NCBI RefSeq assembly: GCF_000234665.1
Contig: NC_018320.1
Span: 124,001-188,000 of the forward strand
Origin: Leishmania mexicana MHOM/GT/2001/U1103
Taxonomy: Eukaryota; Euglenozoa; Kinetoplastea; Trypanosomatida; Trypanosomatidae
DNA length: 64,000 nt
Direction of reading: 5' to 3'
Shown: positions 28,992 to 38,028 of the stretch, one piece after another
Layout: the number at the start of each line of letters is the position of its first letter
Position numbering within the stretch: position 1 is the stretch's first letter
Made by a program: the position numbers and the translations under genes
Notes under the pieces: model-generated
Seen by the model: the letters and a program-made list of their open reading frames with translations, nothing else
Databases searched by the model: none
What the model was told of the DNA's origin: nothing

Positions 28992-29918
28992 TCACAGGTA
29001 CAGCATGGCATCCCCAGTGGTGCCACTGGAGATACGCTCCCCAAAGTAGAAGAAGTGGTCCCGCATATCAACCTTGGTGGTGTGCGCGATGCATGTCGGG
29101 TCGTCACTATCCACGCTGTCCTCGCACACGCGGCAGTTTGTGCCGTCAGCAGCGGCGCAGTAAACCTCATATGGGACGTGCTGAAAGGCCGCACTGCCGC
29201 CGGAAAGCATCCGGGGCACGGGATCGTGCCGACTTGTGATTCGGAAATGGGAGCCACGCGAGAGCATGCCGGCTGCCCACACCGCAAAGGCTCGGTTGCC
29301 CACGCGGGGCATGCCGAACGTGTAGAGCGACACAATCGGCCTTGACACAAAGAACACGCGATTCACATGCGCCTGGACGTCTATCGCTGCCACCTGCGCC
29401 ACTGCCGCACCAAAGGAGTGGCCCGTCACCAGAACATTGTAGCCGGGATGCACCTTCAAGCTACGCACAACTGCAGCGCGGATGCTACGGCGGATGGCCA
29501 AGTAGCTTTTTTGGAAGCCGGCGTGCACCCGGCACTCCAGGCCGCAGCCGGATCTGATATCGTACAGGACGGGCTCCGCAGGCCGGCGCATAAGCTTTTC
29601 CTGCTGCGTCGCAGAGCCACGAAGCGCCACGACCACCTGTGCGCTGCCGTCGTCGACACCCACGTAGGCAAGCAGACCGTGCACGTCGTCGCCCTTCACA
29701 ATCGATGTCACCTTGAAGGACGGGTTTGCGTTGCAGCTGCCCCCACACTCCCAGCTCGCGACGGCATTGGCGTCGGCGTACGTGACGTTTGCGTAATGCA
29801 GGGATCGTCTCGCGTCGGCTGGCGAGTACTCTCGCGACAGGACGACGGCGCGTGCACACCCGCACAGGAGAAGCAGAGCCGCCACGACAACGATGCCGCT
29901 GCAGGATGAGGACGACAT
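28992..29918 (-). CDS. Secreted class 3 (alpha/beta-hydrolase) lipase
   Basis: Class 3 lipases hydrolyse acylglycerols or phospholipids. The product is 308 residues from an ATG at 29918. Residues 1 to about 24 are a hydrophobic signal peptide (VVVAALLLLCGCARA). The nucleophile elbow is VTGHSFGAAVAQ with Ser168. The Asp is in RHDPVPR (Asp232) and the His in MRDHFFYFG (His288), giving a complete Ser-Asp-His triad in the usual order and spacing. The oxyanion-loop region is VVVALRGSATQQ. Cysteine-rich segments (WECGGSCNANP, CGLECRVHAGF, CRVCEDSVDSDDPTC) suggest disulphide bonds and an extracellular or vesicular location. There is no C-terminal membrane anchor. The presumed 3'UTR carries a SIDER-like element. 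Substrate cannot be told from sequence. Confidence 0.92.
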   Translation of the reverse strand: MSSSSCSGIVVVAALLLLCGCARAVVLSREYSPADARRSLHYANVTYADANAVASWECGGSCNANPSFKVTSIVKGDDVHGLLAYVGVDDGSAQVVVALRGSATQQEKLMRRPAEPVLYDIRSGCGLECRVHAGFQKSYLAIRRSIRAAVVRSLKVHPGYNVLVTGHSFGAAVAQVAAIDVQAHVNRVFFVSRPIVSLYTFGMPRVGNRAFAVWAAGMLSRGSHFRITSRHDPVPRMLSGGSAAFQHVPYEVYCAAADGTNCRVCEDSVDSDDPTCIAHTTKVDMRDHFFYFGERISSGTTGDAMLYL

Positions 29919-30768
29919 GAGTCAACAAGTAAAGGACACGGGTGGAAGCGTGGCGGCGTAGAGGGCAGACACGCCAACGTGTAAAAACATGTGTGCGCGC
30001 ACCTTACCTTGAATGGGAAAATGGGTGTCAGGGAAAGGGGGGAAGGAGAGGGGATGTTGGCCAGTGCAGAGAAGAACGCGTGCACATGGGACTTGAAGTA
30101 GGGGGAAGGGGACAGGCGTGAGGTGAGATGGGGCGCGGCGCAGAGACGTAACCACGCCACGCTGCAGTCGTGGCAACAGCAAAGACGGGCGCGCAGCACA
30201 CCCGCCAAGACGCACCACTGTCGTGAGGATGAAGAGGCAAGGCCTAAAAGGCGCCAAAAGAAAGGAGAGGCGACGTCCGCCGATGATCAGTCATCGCTCG
30301 CTCGCGGGGTAGTGAAAGATTCGAGCAACGCTTCTAGTGGCGATACAGCCCTCCGTCAAGCACACTGAGGCACACACACACACATACACCTTCCTCACAT
30401 CGCGGTGATAGGTGGCGGCAGGGCGAGGCGAAGCGGTGCAGCGCAAAGTGGAGCCCATAAACCCGAACGTGGCAGTGCAGTTATTCCGTTAGGGTTCGTG
30501 CGGTACCGCCTCCTGGCGGCTCGGTGATTGTGCGTGGGCGCGTCGATTGCGAGTCTCATCTTCGGCGGAGAGCTGGTAAGTACGTGCGCGCGCACGAACG
30601 CCTATCTTTGTGTACCAAAGAACGACTTCACGTGTGCACTGGCGCTCCATCCGCGCCCCTCCCCCCTCCCCCTATGGCCTTCCAAGATTACGGGCACGCC
30701 TCTGTTGAAAAGGAAAGAAGCCTACGCAGTGCCGGACTGCGCGTCCTCCCTCGCCCGCAGTGCCTCAC
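29919..30768. other. Intergenic region
   Basis: Presumed 3'UTR of the 30769-31530 gene and splice region of the lipase. It is CT-rich on the minus strand near 30030-30120, suitable for trans-splicing of the lipase message. No gene recognised. Confidence 0.6.
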
Positions 30769-31530
30769 TCACGCCGTGAAGAAGAGTACGAGCAGCAGCA
30801 TCACGATAGCCACCCCAAAGTCCGTTGGTAAGGTGACGCTCTGCGTCTCGTGGAAGGTCTCCGTTGCTGCGTACATGTCTGCCGCCTTCGACACAAACTC
30901 GGGCACCACCGCCGCCCGGCCACCAGCGGCGCTTCTGCCGCTGGTGTTCAGGCAGCTGTACTTTGTGTGGAGAATGTGGTTGGAGAAGGCGACAGTGGCG
31001 TGCACCAGCTGTGGTGCTGCGGATGAGAGAGCGAGCCAAATCGGAAAGAGCACGACCTGCAAGGTGAGCAGCCCGCACCGCCACGCGATTACCTCCCCCG
31101 GCACCCTCTTCGCCTGGATGATGAGCAGCCAGTGGTACTGCAGCTCGCTCCTATGCCGCAGCTCCTCCAGCATCGGCTTCAGCACCTCGATGCGGGCCGG
31201 ATACTGACAGAAGATTGAGAAGTAGTGAACCATGGCCAGCGTGTAGAGCGGGGTGATTGCGAGTACCTCGACAAGAGAAAAGTGCCGTGCGTGCACCTCG
31301 TCGAAGCGAGTGGGAGTGTCCTGGATGAAGGCGTTGTGGCCAGCTATCGTGTTTGCAAGGAACTCGCCACCCTTGCGAGGATACCAGCTGGCGATATGCT
31401 TCGGAAGCGCCCACCCACTGCCAATACTGCTGCTGCTACCTCTGCCAGAGGTGGAGGATGGCCGAGGGGCCATTGCGACCCCAGTGTGCTGCAGGGCCAG
31501 CGCGAGCTGGGGTGCGCAGCGCCGCCACAT
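30769..31530 (-). CDS. Probable mitochondrial membrane protein, unknown
   Basis: The product is 253 residues from an ATG at 31530. The N-terminus (MWRRCAPQLALALQH) is basic and amphipathic, followed by a Ser/Gly linker, consistent with a mitochondrial presequence; a Met at residue 20 is an alternative start. Three hydrophobic segments are seen: about 86-107 (LVEVLAITPLYTLAMVHYF), about 149-172 (LLTLQVVLFPIWLALSS) and an extreme C-terminal one, about 238-252 (FGVAIVMLLLVLFF). Between the first two is a charged helix with ELRHRSELQYHW. The composition resembles a conserved inner-membrane protein but I do not recognise a family. His and Glu residues are present, but no clear metal-binding EXXH pattern. 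Confidence 0.72.
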   Translation of the reverse strand: MWRRCAPQLALALQHTGVAMAPRPSSTSGRGSSSSIGSGWALPKHIASWYPRKGGEFLANTIAGHNAFIQDTPTRFDEVHARHFSLVEVLAITPLYTLAMVHYFSIFCQYPARIEVLKPMLEELRHRSELQYHWLLIIQAKRVPGEVIAWRCGLLTLQVVLFPIWLALSSAAPQLVHATVAFSNHILHTKYSCLNTSGRSAAGGRAAVVPEFVSKAADMYAATETFHETQSVTLPTDFGVAIVMLLLVLFFTA

Positions 31531-32639
31531 GATAACGCTTTTCTGATCAAACGGTAACAGCAGCTACGCTGAAGACGTGCGTGTGTTGTGCAGAGACGGC
31601 AAAGGTGGGTGGGTGATCGTGTCTCTCTCGTTGTGCGGATCGTTGAATGTCCGGTCCTTGCGGGTTCGTGTGTGGCACCCCAAGACCGTGGCGGGTAAAG
31701 ATGCCAGCACGGGGGGAGGGGGAGGGGGGAGGTCAGATAGAGAGAGAGCAGTGGTGTTGAGCAGGTAGGGTGATTGAAGCACGGAGGGCGTTGGGACATG
31801 CGAGCACAAGCAGAGGTGTACACAGTCAGAAGACATGCATGGAGACGCACGCGAACACGCTCAAGCGCACGCTAGAGGTGTGGGAGAGAGGGCTGACACG
31901 TGCGTGGGATGAGGCCTAGGCGGCCAGAGCATAGCCATGAACGCACACAGCGTACAAACTCCCTCCCTCCTTCCCCCATCTCTCTCTCTCTGCCTGTCCC
32001 CTTCCTCCGGTGGTCATTCGGTTATCTTCAAGCTTGAAAAGGAGATCGACACGCCGCCTCTTCGCCACCATTTCCGATGGGCGCTCCTCGCACGTGCCCG
32101 CACGCGCTTGCTTGGCAGGTGGTTCACGCTGCCCGCCCCGTCGTGGGAAGGGAAGAGCCGGCACCTTTGCCCCTTCCCTTGCTCGCTCTCCAGGCGAGAG
32201 GATACGCATCGCAAGGGGCGCCGGCGTGCTCACGCGCTGCTCGCGCATCCGGAAAACGAAGGCGTTCGAAAAAGGAACAACGAAAAGTAGAAATCAGCCG
32301 TGCTCAAGGGACGCAGCGGCAGTCCGTCTGGCCGAAGGTGTGCTCGCAAACTCCATGTCCGTGTGTGTGTGTGTGTGTGTGAGAGGGGGGGCGGAGGGGG
32401 CACACCCAGAGCGCCGCTGCCCTCCCTCTCCCTTCATACACACACACCATCCTTCTTCCATCGCCGCCTCGCTGCTTGCCGCCATATGGCAGAAGCGCAA
32501 GACCAGAATGAGGAAGGGCGAGCGAGCGAGCAAGAGAGAGAGGGGGGGGCAACTGTTCAGGGGAGGGGCCACCACACGCCACTCAGCACACAAGCTCACA
32601 TATGCACGCAGTGATACGATCTCGCTTGCGTTGAAGTGC
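31531..32639. other. Intergenic region
   Basis: Presumed 3'UTR of ribosomal protein L21. It contains a GT microsatellite (about 32358-32381) next to G and CA runs. Frames are low-complexity. No gene or repeat copy recognised. Confidence 0.6.
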
Positions 32640-33119
32640 TTAATATGGCACCATCGCCTCGTAGTCAGCCACGCGGCGGGCGAGCACCTCAACGTTCTTG
32701 GGGCGCACAATGCCGCCCATGCGGGAGCTCTTCTTCAGCGGAGCCAGCGCCTTGCCGGCCTTCTTGGCGGCGAGGTGGGCCTGGAACTGGTGCTCCTTCG
32801 CCTTGAACGCCTCCTGGCAGCGAGACTTGCGGACGTGCTCGAAGCGGACGCAGATGCGCTTGCGCAGGGTGCGCGTGCGGACCGGCTTGTTGATGATGAC
32901 ACCAACGCCGCGGGGGGTCACGTTCCACACAATACCGGTGCGGCCGTGGTAGTACTTGTGCGGCATGCCCTCACGCACCGCGGAGTCCGCGACGACATCG
33001 ACGTAGTCGCCGACCTTGATGTTCGTCAAGATCGTCGACACGGACGGGACGCCGTGCTTGCGGAACTTCTTGGCGAAGAGGTGGCGGGTGCCAGACTTGT
33101 AGCCGTACGAGTGGACCAT
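32640..33119 (-). CDS. RPL21: 60S ribosomal protein L21 (eL21)
   Basis: eL21 is a component of the large cytosolic ribosomal subunit near the central protuberance. The product is 159 residues from an ATG at 33119, the usual eukaryotic length. The N-terminus MVHSYGYKSGTRHLFAKKFR and the SH3-like core (NIKVGDYVDVVADSAVREGM, PHKYYHGRTGIVWNVTPRGV) are diagnostic, followed by the basic RTRTLRKRICVRFEHVRKSR and a Lys/Ala-rich C-terminal helix. The frame is uninterrupted. No second copy is present in this window. A candidate spliced-leader acceptor lies 51 nt upstream. Confidence 0.98.
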   Translation of the reverse strand: MVHSYGYKSGTRHLFAKKFRKHGVPSVSTILTNIKVGDYVDVVADSAVREGMPHKYYHGRTGIVWNVTPRGVGVIINKPVRTRTLRKRICVRFEHVRKSRCQEAFKAKEHQFQAHLAAKKAGKALAPLKKSSRMGGIVRPKNVEVLARRVADYEAMVPY

Positions 33120-33169
33120 CTTGACTCTCGATCACAGAGGAGGAGTGGTGTTCACTGCGCGTCCCTTGA

Positions 33170-33171
33170 CT
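33170..33171 (-). promoter_or_regulatory. Candidate spliced-leader acceptor for RPL21
   Basis: On the minus strand a pyrimidine-rich stretch (about 33210-33176) is followed by AG here, about 51 nt before the ATG. A richer tract lies farther upstream (about 33310-33250), so the exact site is uncertain. Confidence 0.35.
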
Positions 33172-35516
33172 GTAGGCGTTGGGGGCGCCGGAAGGGGGAG
33201 TGACGGATCCGAGAGTGGATGATGTTAGCAGTGCGTGCAGGAGGGCGTGAGATGGCAGAGGCGCACAAGAGAAGGGTAAGAGAGCCGCAACAGGCAAGAA
33301 AAGGGAACAGTACCGAGGGCCATCCTGCATGTGGGGCGTCGGTGTCCGTTACTGCCGCATGAAAGGCGCTGGGCAGCCGGGGGCTGAAAGGCCGCCGCGA
33401 CTTCTAGGAAGGAAAACGGGGACTTTGGACACAGTTGAGCTCGCCGCGCGCAAAAAAAGAAAGAAAAGCGGCACTGCGAGCGAGAGGGTGGGTGGGTGGT
33501 GCAAGGCAGCTGACGGACAGCGCCACACACACACGCACGTCCTCCGAGCACGAGGCGGCTTGTTGCTTTTTAAAGCTAGTTGCTGATGCCCCGACCTTCT
33601 CGACTCCACTGGACGCATCCATGACGTTGCTATTCCTTCTGCCACACGCCTATGCCAGCCATACGAAGGCACGGCGGAGCTCCAGCGCTGCGTGCTCCCC
33701 CGTCGCTCCCATCCGCGGCGAGTCTCGCCGCCGCCGCCCAAGGCGCGTTTTGGACGTTTTCTTTCCTTGTTTCTTCGCGCCTTCGCATGCCTTTACGTGC
33801 GTGTGGGGCTGCGCAGTAGATGCGGCGCGCATGCGGAGCGCATGCCTGGTCCGTCAAGAGTCGACAATGAATAAACAAACGCCGAGGAGAACACGAGGAG
33901 CCGCCGGGGGAAGAAGGAGAAGCACACTCAGGGGGTGGGGGCAAGAGAAAGACGGAGGAGACACATATATATATATATATTCATTTGCTCACACACGCCA
34001 TCGGCGACCATGCGGCTAGATAGGCGCATGTGTGCAGAAATAATGCGAGGAAGAGGGAAAGGGGAGCCATGTAGGGAAAGGGGAGAGGTCCTACAACACC
34101 AAACAAAAATCACGCAGACGGGCGGACGGGCCAGGCACAACAAGAGGTCACCACACCTACCCCACCTCCACAGATACGCACGAGCGCGCATACAGGTCCA
34201 GGCGCCGCTAAGAATGGGAGCCACAGACGGCAAACAACGACGCGAACAAATCACAAAAACAATTTAAAAAACATAAGCCGAATGAGAAGCACAGAGACAC
34301 AGAGACACAGAGACACACAGGCACACAGGCACAAGCGCCAGACATGCGTGTGTGCGCATGTGTACAGTACAGCAGAGCGAAACCAGAAGAGTACAAGTGA
34401 GAGCAGTAGCTTCTCAGGCTTCCTTTTCTCCGTTCCGTCCCTTGGACAGGCCTCTCTCGCCGTGCTGTAGAATAAGTGCTGCAGTCTGTTACTCTATTTT
34501 CTTTTGGTGGTGGTGCGTGTGTGCGCGTGTCCCCTCCTCCTCCGCACACGTCTGCGTGTATGCCAAACAAAATTCAGCACTGAGCAACATGGCCCAGACG
34601 CCTCAGCAGCGGCAGCAGCGGGGGAGGGGGAGGGGACGGAAGGCAAGAGAGAGGAAAACCAAAATGCAAAGAGGCAAAAGAAATCAAAGAAACCGAGTCT
34701 CTCGGGAGAGTGAGAGGGGTGCGGTGGGGTCACGACGCGCACCGACACTTCACACACTTACACACGCGCACACGCGCAGGAGGGTGGGAGGGGAGGGAGA
34801 GAGACGTAAGGATCGAACAAAAGAGAAGAGGGGGGCACCCAAAGCGGGTGCAAGAGACTGTGGTGTGTTGCCGCCTCCCACACGGACATGACCATTAAAA
34901 GAGCGGCAGCCATGTCCAAGATGAGGGCGGCTGACACGTCTGTGGCGGGAAGACGGACGAGAGGCGCAGCCAGCAACAAGACAACAAAAAAAAATGTTGG
35001 CCAACAGAAGAGCACAAGAGGAACCGAAGAAACGCGACGCCCCCGAAAACGTAAGCACGAGAACACGCGCGTACAAGAGCACCAAAACCCAGAGACAAAA
35101 CTGTAAGCAACAAGTTAATCTACGCGGTCGCTCGCCTTTTCTTTCATCGCGGATCATCTGCTTTCTCTTGTGTGGGTGTGGGTGTGGGTGTAGGTGTGGG
35201 TGTGTGTCCACTTGATTCGCTTCGTCTTCCGCCTGCGCACGCCGCCAACGCTACACAGCTTCACGCACACACGAAGAGAGAGAGACAACACCACGCACAG
35301 GTCGTATACCCTTCAACGAAGTGGTACACTTCTTCCGATGAACCAACCAGCCCGAGCCCTTGCCATCACGCATCGGTCTCCCCCCGTCCCTCGAACTTAT
35401 TCGGCCCATGAAGAGTGTTTTCATGATGAGGTCAAGAGAGGTAGGCGAGCGGCGCGGTGGCCGTGTTGGGAGCAGCGAAACGAGCGTCAGGAAACGACGA
35501 GTCCCGTGTGTCTCCC

Positions 35517-35517
35517 G

Positions 35518-35562
<45 letters not shown>
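35517..35562. repeat. TCGCTG hexanucleotide array, seven units
   Basis: GCTG followed by seven perfect TCGCTG units. It is translatable in all frames (e.g. as alternating Arg/Cys or Asp/Ser) but lies outside any supported gene, in the presumed 3'UTR of the amastin-like gene. Confidence 0.9.
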
Positions 35563-35714
35563 TCTCCCCTTTCAAGCGAGAGACACGTCCATGAGCAACA
35601 GCGAGAAGAGCGAAACACGAGAACGGACTTGCCATGAAGGCGGCACCAAACACAGGGCACAGTGGACACACACACACACACATAAGGATAAGAGAGGGGG
35701 GGGGGCAGCCGACA

Positions 35715-35942
35715 GAAAAAATATATATATACAACGAAAATATATACACGTATACATATATTTATATGCGTATACAACAGCTGTACACGTATATGCGCCT
35801 AAATGCAGGTATTATAACTCTCTACACGAACCAGATGTGTATGCTTTTATATATATATACACACATTTATATGCACACGCACACATATATATACACATAT
35901 ACATATATATATATATATATTTATGTACTTCGATACATTTAA
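35715..35942. repeat. AT-rich island of TA/ATAC microsatellites
   Basis: About 230 bp dominated by TATA, TATACAC and ATATTTATATG blocks inside a strongly GC-rich genome, ending 225 bp past the stop codon of the amastin-like gene at 36168. Within the amastin-like transcript it would form an AU-rich 3'UTR segment able to fold on itself. Confidence 0.8.
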
Positions 35943-36167
35943 GATAGATATTAGTACTTCAACGAGGAAATCAAGGAAATCCGATACCGAGCCGAGCGAG
36001 GAAGCGCAGCAGGGAACACATGCACGCGAGTGCACCGTGTCCGAGGCGCAGACACTAACAATGATGAAACAACTACACAAGCGTCAGCCAAAGGAGAGCA
36101 CGTGAATGCGCACAAGGTGTGCATCCTCCCTTCACACACACATACACACATGCTTACCTGCATGGCT

Positions 36168-36722
36168 CTAGCTGCAGACCTCCAGAAACATAGCAATCAA
36201 GAAGCCGAACGCCGCTACACAGAGCAGAATAAACCCCTCCACGAGGGTGTAGCCCTGGTGGCGCAGGGCCACCACCCGCGTCGCCTCGTCGTTCACGCAG
36301 GTGTCCGCGCAGAAGACGAAGACCACGGTCGCGACTGACACGGCGAAGCAGGCAAATGTCACCAAGCTGAGGATCATGATGAAGCAGCAGATGGTGACCT
36401 TCTTGCGTGCGTAGATGTGTGCCGCGGCCAGGAGGCAGATGATGCCGCCCACGCCGCACGCAGCCACGTGGAGAGCGGCACCGGTCATCGCAGCGGCCTT
36501 GAACCCATCGCACTTGCTGTTGCGGTGGTATGTGCGGTAGTAGTGGTCGGTCAGCCCGTCTCTGTAGTGGATCTCTTCGTACCACAAGTACACCTTCTTC
36601 TCCAAGGAATGGCTGTCAATCACGAGCCCCTTCTTGCGCATAAGCGGGAACAGCGTCGCGCCCACGCCGCATGCCACAAGCAAGATCGCAAAGATCAGCA
36701 CGACAATACGCGTGAGCAGCAT
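36168..36722 (-). CDS. Amastin-like four-TM surface protein A
   Basis: Amastins are four-TM surface proteins of trypanosomatids, often stage-regulated through the 3'UTR. The product is 184 residues from the ATG at 36722; the frame extends to 37178, but the extra 152 residues are Pro/Arg/Ser-rich UTR-like sequence. TM segments are at about 5-25, 74-103, 109-138 and 158-182. A large loop after TM1 contains KKVYLWYEEIHYRDG and a Cys at 71. A CADTC pair follows TM3, and the signature GYTLVEGFILLC opens TM4. The canonical amastin loop signature with Trp-Gly and paired Cys is not exact, so this is a divergent, amastin-like member. It shares layout and motifs with 45732-46352 and 50479-51129. Confidence 0.8.
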   Translation of the reverse strand: MLLTRIVVLIFAILLVACGVGATLFPLMRKKGLVIDSHSLEKKVYLWYEEIHYRDGLTDHYYRTYHRNSKCDGFKAAAMTGAALHVAACGVGGIICLLAAAHIYARKKVTICCFIMILSLVTFACFAVSVATVVFVFCADTCVNDEATRVVALRHQGYTLVEGFILLCVAAFGFLIAMFLEVCS

Positions 36723-38028
36723 GGCGGGAGGTCGTTTATGTGTCTGACAGACTGTACCGATGTATCTGGAATATGCGTCTCGTGATTGTGCACCGACACG
36801 AAGGATGAGGTGGTGGCTGCCGCTACGTTTCGTTCGTCCGTGTTGTCCTTCACCGCTTGTCGGTCGGGTATCCTTATCCTCGTCGCCGTGCGCAGCGAAG
36901 CCGCGAATGGGCGTCTGCCGTGTGGGCGGTGGATGCGCAACGATGTGAGGACAAGAGGAGCGAGACGGCGAACGAAAATCCAAAATTAAAAGAGAGGGAG
37001 AGAGATGTGGGCGGCGCGGCGGTGGTGGAAGGGAACGAGTGAGAAGAGGCTGCACGGAGTGGCGGAGCAGCTGTGGCAGACGCGGAAGCGAGGGGGATGC
37101 GTGAGGCGCGGGACGGCGGGGAGGAAGAGAGTGAGAGGTACGATGCGGGGTTGGGGGTTGGGGGGGAGTGAGGCGCATGGCGTGATCGCCACCGTGAACG
37201 TCTTCGCCCTCGAGACAGCCAGCGAGAGAGATAGACCAGAAGCGTCAGTGGTGTGGTGGAGCGGACGCGGCGTGAATGAGCGTCGCGCATGAAACGGACC
37301 GGCACAAGGGCCCCCGCACCGTTTTCCTGTGCGTGTCTGTTCTGTTCTGTCCCTGTTCCCTTCGCTGGTCCTACAACAAAAGCAAGCCGTGCGTGACTGA
37401 AAGATATGATGGCACACGCACAGTGAGCAAGCTGTCATCAGCAGTCCTTCCGCTCCCCTCACACCCTACCTCAGCCTCCCTCCTCCTCTTGCTCGTTGGG
37501 AGTGCAAGGGGGACGCCGCAGAAGCCTACAGTGAAAAGAGAAGAGATGCGATAGCAGCGCGGCGGCAGCGGCGTCGCACCAATACGGCACGGATCAGGGG
37601 CCTCGACAGTGACACGAGACCGTGCAAGAAAACTGTGCAAGCATACGAAAACCTAGGACGACGGCGCCACGGTAGTATAGTAGCGCGGCTGACCGACGAA
37701 ACTATAAAAGCAAACAAAGCAGTCACCTCGCCGCAAGGCGGACGGAGGTGCGAGATCTGCGTCTCACCAAACCAAGCAGATACTAAAGCAGTGAGGAGAG
37801 CAGAAGAAAAAGCGGCGGGCCTGCACGCAGAGAGCTGATCCGCTGGCTCGCCGGCAACAGCCTCTGGAGGAACCCGTGTAGACGGGCAACAACCTAGCAG
37901 ACGGCGCACTCCCTACCCACATAGCAGAGAAGAAAAAAGCACGCACCAGTCGACCTTTGCGTCGCAGGTGCTGTCCCTGCAGAGCCTCTGCATCCCTCGA
38001 ACAGTCCGGAGAGACCAACGGGGGGGGG
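36723..38028. other. Intergenic region
   Basis: Presumed 3'UTR of AFKP80 beyond the duplicated part and 5'UTR of amastin-like gene A. The minus-strand sequence is CT-rich near 36990-37180, suitable as a splice tract. A G9 run at 38020-38029 marks the start of the duplication with 24402. No gene recognised. Confidence 0.6.

Larger units (their letters stand above)
33172..36167. other. Long intergenic region (about 3 kb) between RPL21 and an amastin-like gene
   Basis: Mostly the presumed 3'UTR of the amastin-like gene at 36168-36722. It holds a TA run (about 33964-33980), an ACAGAG tandem (about 34290-34335), a GGGTGT-rich stretch (about 35170-35205), a TCGCTG hexamer array (35517-35562), a G9 run (about 35697-35705) and an AT-rich island (35715-35942). 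No protein-coding gene is supported. Confidence 0.65.

Noticed and set aside
35170..35205. GGGTGT-rich stretch as an interstitial telomere repeat
   Set aside because: The trypanosomatid telomere repeat is TTAGGG; this is a GT-rich microsatellite.
35517..35562. Hexamer array as a possible CRISPR
   Set aside because: Six-base perfect tandem units without spacers, in a eukaryotic genome; a simple microsatellite.
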